In this document: piece after piece, positions 55,290 to 64,000 of the stretch
How the letters are laid out: every line of letters starts with the position of its first letter
How positions within the stretch are numbered: the first letter of the stretch is position 1
Origin: Ctena decussata
Taxonomy: Eukaryota > Mollusca > Bivalvia > Lucinida > Lucinidae
Direction of reading: 5' to 3'
NCBI GenBank assembly: GCA_963989385.1
Contig: OZ022501.1
Span: 85,668,979-85,732,978 of the forward strand
DNA: 64,000 nucleotides
Position numbers and translations under genes: made by a program
Notes under the pieces: generated by a model
The model's input: the letters and a program-made list of their open reading frames with translations, nothing else
Database searches by the model: none
Told to the model about the DNA's origin: nothing

Positions 55290-58200
55290 CTATGTACATG
55301 GTGGATGGATACACATCCTCAGTTTGGATGCCCCCCTACAAGAGAGACAACTTCAAAGAAACAGAAATCCCTTACTTGGTGAATCTTTTCCCCAAGCAAA
55401 TTCTTTTCTTTGACAGTGGCCTTATTTGAGATGAGGGCGAGCTCATTTAGAGATACACTGTGTTTTGAAACATGTTGTATAACCACAAGCGGATGCAGCG
55501 ACTAGTAAAGTTTCCTTATGAATCGCTAAGAAAACACCGGAAGAATTCCAAGAAGCATTGGTTTCGCCATTGTTTCTCGTGACATGCAATATTCTCTATA
55601 GGTCTCTGAAACAAAAGAACTAAATTTAACTTCCCATCGATTTTGCGATAATGGACACCCATTCTGTTTCGCAGGTCATGTGTGAAGTTTCATTTATTTA
55701 GCGGTTTGTACTTACTTGGCAGAGCGTAAGTTTCTGCATTGCGAGTTCATTGGTTTCAGTGAAAACATTCTTCTTTTGTATTGCGTAAGTTCGGCGGAGA
55801 ACTATAAACCATATTGCTGTTTTAGTATTGAATGGCTCTTTGCATACTAAATGACAGAAGATATATCGACATGGTACATGTAAAACACAAGAAACTTCAC
55901 CTGCTTTTTTTCGAAACAATGGTACAATGACGAAAATGCAACTTGTTATAAAGCTGGTATGAACCAATCGCCTATTTCCGCACAGTCGTCTGTCTGTTGT
56001 ATTAGCCCACTGTCTGCGGACTCAGGCCAATTCGAAATACCTCGGACCTGTATATGTGACTAGGCTGGTACAAATACATTTTAGCTTTATGTTATTGATA
56101 CGCCATGCAAACATTCAAATATTTACACTCGTCGACGATCTCCTATACTGGGATGACGATGGCCATACATCCATGAACAACACTCGTTCACGCGACGTTA
56201 CGCGTAAGCGACGTCACAAATAATTCAAGTAGTTGAATGGCCGACGTAACGTTCGATATACGTCATGTTATAGTGACGGCTGTTGAACGTAAGAACCAAA
56301 CACGTTGGTTGATAATTATTCTTCGTCCTTTCCTTGGTGTTAAATAACCCAAAACTTCACGAATAAGTAACAAAATTGATGCGAAAACATAGTATAAATA
56401 TAAAAGATAAATTTTATTTTTTCGGAAGTTCGTGGAAATATGAACGCAGTTGGTATCATGCAAAGTTAACGTGACGCCCTTCGGACGTCACTTACTTTAC
56501 ACGGAACTCATTGCGTTCATACTTCAATGAACATCCGAAAAATGACACTTATTTCTTGAATGAATTCTCGAAGTTACGATCCTTTAGAAGCACTGAAAAC
56601 GCCAAAGAAGCTAAAATAGCAACATCGGTTTGATTGAGTTTGTTCATGTCCAGTATAGGCTATTTGCTGTCTATAAAACAAGACATGTTTCAGATTTTCT
56701 CATTTATTACTAGGGATAAAAATGATTTTCTTTCTCCACTGGTATTTTCTAACTAATACATAACTGGGAACTGACATCCAGAATTTTATCATGTCATTTT
56801 CTTGCTCTTGTCTATTAGTCTAAATCTATAACAAAGTTTTAAGCTTTAGTGAAGGGGGGTACAGTAATTTAATACAACAGCCAAAAATCACGCCCTTTTA
56901 TGCATCACAATCAAGAAGATCAACAGTTATACAGATGTCACTGAATGCAACTACGCTGGTAGAACATCAAATAGTGCAGAGCAAATTTTTTATTGCTTCT
57001 TTCCCAACATTTAGGCACAATATGGAAATAAATTACAAATATTTACACATAAACGGTCAACTCGTGCTATTGAACATTAGAACATGCGTTGTTGATTTCC
57101 CATGAGGACAATTGTAGTTGATGTCGTGACATTACCGTGTTTCAATGACTAATTGGGCACCACCATAACATTTTAGGCCCTTCATTTTTTTCCTCAGTCT
57201 TGAAATGGACAAGATAATTTTGTCTTTTCAGAAACTGTGTCAAAATATTCAAACCCTGGCCGGACTGCATTATGAGCATCGGATATGAAAATTTATTGTT
57301 TATTGGGGGTATTTTCTGTCCCATCTTGTAGGAAATATATAATAGCTATCTGCTGCAGCTATCAGTCATCTGCAACAAGTTATTATTCAAGATTGCAAGT
57401 CATAATTGCGACGTATGTCTATGATGGGTTTGCTGACAGGATTTGGTTGTACAATACATAGATTTGTAGTTATACTCTTGTGCCATAAAAGTTCTAAGTA
57501 CTGGGAGAGATAGGTATGGGCATACAGAGCAGGCCCAGACTAGACTGCACCCAAAAGATGCAGTCAGATCATGGTCTCCCAATTTTTAGAAATTTTACGG
57601 TAAGTTACTGAAAGATTTTTTGTCCTATGGTATGTCTTGGATAAAGATTCGCGCATGGGTAACGTTTAACGTTGCGAATGTGTTTGTGTATCTCAGTTCT
57701 CGTAACGATGTTCCCCACGCACCGCAGCGGAGCAGTAAGAGGCACCGTTCGTCTTGAATGGTCTTAGGTGTTTAGATTTATAATATAAATGAGCTTGTCG
57801 AAAATTCAGTATTTACTTAGGGGTGTTATACCAACTCCAGATGCATTACAACGTTTCATGGTAAAAAAATCTGCGAATATTTCTTGCTTTTGCATTCGTT
57901 TGAAATGGGTTACTGTATGCAGTTTAAGATGCTCAGAGTCGACACACTCTTGACATATATAGGCCGAATTCTGTGGGTGGGGGTTGTATGGACAATTTTT
58001 CTCTCGTCTATCGTTCCTCTCTTCTTTCTCCTCTTTGTGGGAGACAGTCCTATATAGACTGAAATACTGTCTCAAAGGCCGTTAAGCGCAAAACAGCTAA
58101 CCAAGCAGTCTTATTGCTCAACAAAAGTATACGAGGTAGCCCCTCATATCTCAGTGAGGCACCACCAGCTCTCCATTAGAAGAGAGGATTTTTTTTTATC

Positions 58201-58560
58201 AGAATGATCTCCCGTAGCAGTATAATTAAATCCTGCAAGAAGCGTTGTGCTGTTTCTGTGTAAGCTCTGAATTTTCTTTTTGTTCTGAAAAAAAGGCAAT
58301 TTTATCCGCTCCTCAGGTAACAGTCACTTGAATTTCATTGCATAACCGTGTTCCACAAAAAATAACTTGTTGAACATGCAAATAGAACAGACCCACCAGC
58401 TGTTTGAAGAACCATTTACCTGGTGTACCATAAAAATTCTAAAAATTGGGACACCTACAAGAAATTCCGAAAATGTCGAAAAATGTTGAACAGTTTGGTT
58501 TTTACAATGCAGTTATGCTTCCTAAGATGCAGATGGAGTGGGACACATTGAAGTCCCTGG
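55290..58560. other. Gene-free stretch
   Basis: No domain-bearing frame. 56180-56290 is CpG-rich with repeated ACGTNACG-type words. The frame at 57806-58075 has C/H residues (CPYNPHPQNSAYICQECVDSEHLKLH), which is weakly reminiscent of a B-box-type finger but isolated; it is noted, not called. Confidence 0.4.
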
Positions 58561-58609
58561 TCAGACTGCTCCTTTGGGAGCAGTCTGATCTGGGTCTTCA
58601 CTGTTTCCC
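58561..58609 (+). repeat. Hairpin of the variable-stem family, copy 5
   Basis: TCAGACTGCTCC (58561-58572) and GGAGCAGTCTGA (58577-58588) form a perfect 12-bp stem, followed by TCTGGGTCTTCACTGTTTCC. Confidence 0.72.
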
Positions 58610-59449
58610 AGACCTATCTGTCCCGATACTTTGAATCTTAAAGGTTATAGCGGAACAGCGGCTAGACGTGACAAGTTAAGATCCAACTGGAATGCCAGTC
58701 TCACCAACATGACAATTTGGTTTCGGAAGTAGCAGCTGCTTTCAGAGTACGCTTTATTAAAACATTTTTGTACGTATGCATTTAAACTGACAATGGCATA
58801 CTGAACTTGTATGACGCAGGTGGGTTTTTCATATTAAATTGAATTATCAGAAAAGGACGTGTTTATTAGTTCTAAACAAATCCAAATAACTTCAAACTAC
58901 TTTCGAAAAGTAGGAGAGTCTAGGTTAGTCTGATCCATTTAAAATGAAAGTGACTAAGGACTCGAGATTGACGCGTCTCACCGAGAACAAAACGTCAAAA
59001 TGACGTTGTTTCGAGTCATCAGGACTTGCTGACTCAAAATGACTGATCAGGCTTGCTTAGAGTAAATAGCACACTTAAAGGGGAAAAACTCTGCCATCTT
59101 GTTTCCTTTCTCAAAAGGGTTCAGCTGTTAAAAATAATTCATATTATTTCTTTTAAGATTTTGACAGGCTTTCATCGCCCAGGGAAGCAAGCAGGGAGTC
59201 ACAAAAGTCGTTGCCAGTAGTAAAAATGGCAGAACAAACATGGAGATTGTCCATATGGCTAAAGCTTGTTATAAGAATGGAGGCGCGGTCGCAAACGTTA
59301 ATCACCACCAATAGTCTCTTTGCTGGTAAATCGGCAAACCTCGTATGATTCCGTTACCTTTCGTCAGATGATGCATGGATATCGGAGTCCTACGGTGTTC
59401 AAGGTGGACATCGTGCGTCACGGTCACGTGTTAATAACGGTAAATATCT

Positions 59450-59691
59450 GAGCCGCGACACGACAAAACAAACAAAATGACATGTGCGCCCATCTAAGAC
59501 TCAGATCAGCCTGGGCATCCGCCCAGTCTCAGCAGTTTTCGCTGCCCGCATGGAGGTACATGTAGCCTAGCCCCTAGGCTACCCTTTAAGCGCACAGTGA
59601 AGACTTTGATCTGTCTGGGCGGATGCCAAGGCTGATCTGAGTCTTCGCAACTCGCACATGTCACTTTGTTTGGTTTCTCTTGTCGCGGTTC
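59450..59691. mobile_element. Palindromic MITE family M1, copy 9
   Basis: GAGCCGCGACACGACAAAAC ... TTTCTCTTGTCGCGGTTC, 242 bp. The outer arms differ from the consensus (CATGTGCGCCCATCT), so it is a diverged copy. Confidence 0.87.
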
Positions 59692-60865
59692 ATCTTGTGT
59701 TTCAAAAGGAAACAACCACAGACCAAGGTATGAAAGTGAGTTATCTCTCAAGTCTTACAAGGCCAATAAAGCCCATACTCCGTGCTAACGTCTTTGTCTG
59801 AGGCAGTTGTCATTTGTTTATGAAATGAAGCCATTTACCAGGATAACATTTGGTATAGACAAAGGACCTCAGTGCAGGGTAACTGCGCTCTAGGACATAA
59901 AAAATCAACTTTTAAGATCTGGGATAAGCTGATTTTCTAATTTAATTCGAGATTAATTTCTTATGGAACCCAAGCTATTACCGTAATAATCACGCGACGT
60001 GACGTGGGTTTTCCGCTTTGATGTTTGCCGATTGCTTTGTTAGTGTTTCTCTTATTGCAAGGTTTTGCGGTCCGTGTTCGACTTTTCCCAGCAGGCACAT
60101 AATGTCGAAATGACGCCGTACTGACGACGATGCGACGACGTCATTACGTCGCATCGACGTCATTACGACGTCATTTTAACGCCGTGTGCCTGCTGGGTTC
60201 TTTCGGTGTCTAAGGTCACTTGTGCTTGTGATTATGAGTTTTTCTGAGTACATGTAATTTCCTTTCTGCGTTCATATCTGTAATAATACAGGCTCGGACC
60301 AGAAGCAAGATAGTCCGATAATACATGTAAAATTAAACAAAACTTAATTATTGATTCATATAATGCTAAAACGACCTATGTTTGTTAACTGAATGATCGT
60401 ATGTCGTCAAATTAGTGCTGAAAACCGAAAGCGGTACTGTATATACAGTATACATAACATTCAACAAAACTTAATTATTGATTCATATATTGCTTCAATA
60501 ATAACAAATATTTACATTAAAACAACGATAGGTTTGTTGTATTGAATAATCAAACATAGGCTAGTAATTTCCTTTGAGAATATGGTGCTGGATTGATAGA
60601 CTTTGAAGTTGTGGAATTATGACTTTTACTGCAAATATCAATTATCTGTAACAAGTTTTAATTGAACAGTAGGATATGAAATATTCTGACAAAGTACCAC
60701 ACCTCAGTAGGAGGAAAAATAGTATGGACGGCAACCTAAAGTTACAGTCGGTTAATACGTAGGTGTATAAGGTATGAATATACTGGCGATACATCAATGC
60801 ATAACACGGTGGTCATATAATAAACATGATAAATGTTTCTAATAGAATTTCATAGTACGAGTAGG
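59692..60865. other. Gene-free stretch with a small duplication
   Basis: AACAAAACTTAATTATTGAT occurs near 60338 and again near 60462, followed in both by TCATATA and later GTTTGTT, giving two diverged copies about 125 bp apart. The MITE at 60087-60197 also lies here. Confidence 0.5.
60087..60197. mobile_element. GACGTC-rich MITE, copy 3
   Basis: 111 bp with ends CCCAGCAGGCACATAATG and GTGTGCCTGCTGGG. The interior has GACGTCATTACGTCG-type palindromes. Confidence 0.84.
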
Positions 60866-60943
60866 TGGAATGCAATGCACAGAGGGCCATTATTTTCGCA
60901 ATCACGATTGTGAAAATAATGGTCCTCTGTGTATTGCATTCCA
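60866..60943. repeat. 78-bp near-perfect palindrome
   Basis: TGGAATGCAATGCACAGAGG pairs with CCTCTGTGTATTGCATTCCA at the far end, continuing inward through CCATTATTTTC / GAAAATAATGG with only a few mismatches. Confidence 0.82.
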
Positions 60944-61839
60944 TTTTATGATATAATCCTACCACGTTTGGGTGATAAAGAGACCATGAAACTTTTCATT
61001 TAACTGCGTAGTTACAATGTAACAACAATAGTTTTGATATCATGACTCTCGACTCTCCTTTTCTTGTGAATATTGAATCACCGACATATTTAATCAATTG
61101 CTGCTCAAACACTGCGTTAAGCTGGAAGTTCTTTCTAACCTTCGGATAAGATTTGAGTAGACAACCTGCATGAAGTAATCAAGTCAGTTGCCCTTTAAGT
61201 AAAAGTGGTCAAAGTACCAAAATCATAAATCTAAACTCGTAAATCATATAAGCATTGACGATATCGAAATGTTTTAGATATTTTAGACATGGATCCCAAA
61301 ACAGAGGTGTGATCAGGTCTTCGCAAGTAGTAAGCATCAGCTGCCTATTATAATACACCCGCCATATCTATGTAACTGTAGAATGAGTCAGTGACAATGA
61401 AAGTCAGGAGTTTGGAAGTCCTATTTAGCTTCGGCTGAGGCCATCAAATCGGACAATAAGTTTAGAGACAGCCACATTGTAGGGATCAAAGAGGTCATGG
61501 TGTCTCCCTGTGTAAGAAGTAAAAAATATCAGTCAACTGCAACAAAAAATATTTGTCTCTATGAAAAAAGTCATTATGCTTATGAGGTTATGATTAGTAA
61601 AACTCGGATTCAGGAATCTGATATGTTGCCATACGCTGTATATAGAACTAAAGGAAGCTGTCATAGCCAAGTTGGTACACAACCATGACACAACATTGAA
61701 TCAAGGTTAATAACTGCTGTTTCAGCGTTTTGTGCTTCTTGGGATATATACAGCATCCACATACAAGACTATATGTTTAACTTTGATCTGAGTATATCAC
61801 CAGAAGACATGTATAAGAAAATGTGAAAAAATAATAATA

Positions 61840-62063
61840 CAGTCCACTCCCGATATCTCGAACACTGATATCTCAAAATATCTTCTTATATCAAAGAATA
61901 TGTTTTTTTATTCTATTTCTATTCTATTTTATTTTATTTCTGTTTTCACCTGTTATTTCAAACTACTGATATCTCAAAGTAAATTTTCTGGTACCAGAAA
62001 ATTTACTTTGAGATATCAGTAGTTTGGACTGAAGTTCGACTTCGAGATACAGAGAGTTGACTG
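61840..62063. mobile_element. pogo/Tigger-like MITE containing a 68-bp perfect palindrome
   Basis: Left end CAGTCCACTCCCGATATCTC and right end GAGATACAGAGAGTTGACTG are imperfect inverted repeats, flanked by TA (61838-61839, 62064-62065). No transposase. An exact palindrome occupies 61959-62026. Confidence 0.78.
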
Positions 62064-62911
62064 TAATATTCAAGTTGTATATGTATGACTTGTCCACCGT
62101 CAGTCTACTACATGTAATAGGATTCTTCTGCTCTTCATGTTTGTAGCTGTCAACTATTGGCTTTTATAACTACATGTATCATTCTTCATGTTTCCTCCCG
62201 TCTTCTCTTGACTATCTACAACACTGAAGTTTTGCCCAGCAATCAACATATCGGAAATAAGGTATCACTAATCAAACAGAAGTATCTTGAGCAATATCTC
62301 TTTTTTTCTTGTCCCAGGAATTGACTTCAGAATCCTATCTCATTAACAGCACCTGATGACCACAAGCTGCCATAGAAAAAGGAACTGTTGAATGAGTTAG
62401 TATGTATTCTCATTAATGTTATAATAATTCTATATAGCACAAAGGAACTGTTGAATGTGCTAGTATTCTCATTATTGCTGTAATAATTGTATATTTACAC
62501 TTGGACGGGAATATTGTGGAATTGAACACTACAACATATACGCTGTTAATTTCCCTGGAGAAAGTGTTGCTGAATACCGTTAGCTACTGGGTGGTGGGAT
62601 AATGTTCAAAGGAATATGGCAGACCCGGATCAGAGGAACAGTCTGATTAGAGCCTGCACCATTTTCCGTTGTAGAACAACTGAAAGTATGCAAGTATATG
62701 TACATGGAATAGCAACTTAGTGTAATCGGTGGTCAAATTTTTAGGTGTCCAGATACGTAGGGTTTATTCAGTGCATAGCTTTTGATGCTCTAGCATTTGA
62801 GTTCAGTTTCAGCCATGAATCATAATATCAGTAAAATGGACTATAAATACTGGCGATATGAAATGCATGTTTCGTTTTCTATACAGCAAAAACAATATGC
62901 ATTGTATAAAT
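62064..62911. other. Gene-free stretch
   Basis: 62380-62450 has a short direct duplication (AAGGAACTGTTGAATG twice). 62628-62670 holds a decayed relative of the variable-stem hairpin (CAGTCTGATTAGAGCCTGCA). No genes. Confidence 0.45.
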
Positions 62912-63147
62912 GAGCCGCGACACGAGAAAACCAACAATGTGGTTGTGCGCCCAGCGCAGACTCAGATCAGCCTGGGCATCCGCTCAGTCTGATCAGAGTC
63001 TTCACTGTCCGCATGAAGGTAGCTTAGACCCTTAGCTACCCTTTGAGCACTGAACGAAGAGTCTGATCAGACTTGGTGGCTGCCCAGGCTGATCTGAATC
63101 TGGGCTGGGCGTACAACCACTTTGTTGGTTTTCTCGCGTCGCGGCTC
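62912..63147. mobile_element. Palindromic MITE family M1, copy 10
   Basis: GAGCCGCGACACGAGAAAAC ... TTTTCTCGCGTCGCGGCTC, 236 bp, well preserved. Confidence 0.92.
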
Positions 63148-63311
63148 AAATATGAATTTGGACAATAGTTTATTCCACGGTCATCTACAACCTCAGTTGG
63201 AGAATAAAGAGTACTTTTATTCCACAGTGGTATATAAAGAGCTCTGGAAATGTACTATTTACATGCATTTATACTAACTGGAATATTAAGATTTACTTCA
63301 AGCTTCCCTTC

Positions 63312-63555
63312 GCAGCCGGTAGGGCACCTGACTCATAAGTCAGAGGTCCTGGGTTCGAAACCCGGTCTGGCCACATACTTTCGTTTCTCCTTCCGCTGAT
63401 TCAGAAAGGCAGTTGTCAGTTACAAACGAAAGTATGTGCACTTAGTACTGGTTAACCGCTCAGGAGGTCTAAGCCTGCCCAGGAATAGTGTGGTTAGGTA
63501 AACTGACCGTTCCGACATGACCATAGTTGTTTACCGTGGACTTTAAGCAACAAAT
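63312..63555 (+). mobile_element. tRNA-derived SINE, family S1, copy 2 (5'-truncated)
   Basis: Starts inside the tRNA-like head (GCAGCCGGTAGGGCACCTGA), with anticodon-arm-like CTGACTCATAAGTCAG and box B GGGTTCGAAACCC. The body matches 11937-12247 reversed (CACATACTTTCGTTTCTCCT, GGAGGTCTAAGCCTG, TTTACCGTGGAC). The acceptor 5' half is missing. Confidence 0.85.
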
Positions 63556-63712
63556 CCATCCAATCCAAATCTTCTTCCCTTCTTCTTCTTGTTACATGTA
63601 CATGTACCTGTACTATAATTATTACTGGTGGTTAACTTATTTCTTCTGACATAAGACGGGGATCTTTCCCTACTAAAATAATCTAAAAACCTAGATCCGT
63701 CTTTAAAACCAA

Positions 63713-63921
63713 GGGCCGTATTCATAAAGCCACTTAAGTCGTTGCTATGCGGTTGCTAAGGCTAAATATCTATAAAGGAGATTCCCTACAACTATGAAAT
63801 TTGGTCTGGAGGAACAGTCTTACAAAGACAAAGATTTCATACTTGTAGGGAATCTCCTTCAAAGAAATTTAGCCTTGGCAACAGCATAGCAACCACTTAA
63901 GTCGTTTTATGAATACGGCCC
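63713..63921. mobile_element. MITE with TIR GGGCCGTATTCATAAA
   Basis: 209 bp. The terminal GGGCCGTATTCATAAA and the inner ACTTAAGTCGTTGCTATG, GTTGCTAAGGCTAAAT and GGAGATTCCCTACAA blocks are all mirrored at the other end. A small folded element without coding capacity. Confidence 0.82.
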
Positions 63922-64000
63922 AGTAGGTCCGTCGTGTAAGACGGATGTTTGAGCTTGTTTTAGGAGGGAAAAGCTATCTCATGGCAGAACTTTATACGGC

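Noticed and set aside
57806..58075. A zinc-finger (B-box-like) exon
   Set aside because: A few Cys/His residues are present, but spacing does not fit a complete B-box and no splice sites or neighbouring exons could be supported.

Overview
The window looks like non-coding DNA from an animal genome, most likely a bivalve mollusc. The reasons are frequent TACATGTA-type words, several tRNA-derived SINEs, many short TA-flanked inverted-repeat elements, degenerate reverse-transcriptase fragments, and no recognisable host exons. The species call is an inference. The one gene-rich block is a Maverick/Polinton, a virus-like self-synthesising DNA transposon, at 12683-28159 (15477 bp). It has 1186-bp terminal inverted repeats (TIRs) starting AG and ending CT, and a perfect 6-bp target duplication, CTATGA.

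Layout. 1-6240: a satellite of about 115-120 bp per unit, forming two arms in opposite orientation that meet at a unique spacer near 3346-3480. 6241-12682: a local tandem duplication, MITEs, a SINE, an RT fragment and otherwise featureless DNA. 12683-28159: the Polinton. Its genes are a TIR-borne 3' fragment of the 485-codon gene (-), a small zinc-knuckle protein (+), a protein-primed family B DNA polymerase in two frames (+), and then on the minus strand a retroviral-type integrase, three small conserved proteins, a 169/215-codon protein, the packaging ATPase and the major capsid protein. A membrane/coiled-coil protein in two frames follows (+), then a membrane protein, a fibre-like protein and the minor capsid protein in two frames (all -), and finally the 485-codon membrane-anchored protein (+). 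28160-64000: repeat-dominated DNA with ten copies of one roughly 235-bp palindromic MITE, a 480-bp-period tandem repeat, a 66-bp minisatellite, SINEs, a Penelope-like RT remnant and other MITEs.

How the element works. The polymerase would copy the linear genome by protein priming from the TIRs and the integrase would insert it, making the 6-bp duplication. The capsid proteins and ATPase imply a virion stage. I found no adenovirus-type maturation protease. Four genes carry small frame breaks (polymerase, integrase C-terminus, the 23404-24740 gene, minor capsid), each explicable by loss of one or two bases. The TIRs are nearly identical, so the insertion is young and the breaks are either recent decay or assembly indels. 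Two of the breaks sit exactly on canonical -1 slippery heptamers.

Most unusual: the polymerase has about 320 extra residues between Exo II and Exo III of its proofreading domain. The insert carries a D-x-D-x-x-NAHP motif and a downstream FDG motif, resembling the palm of another polymerase class (TV-Pol-like, by inference). Other notable points are the large inverted satellite, a family of hairpins with different stems but one conserved flank, a 68-bp perfect palindrome, and a retroelement tail into which the Polinton is nested.
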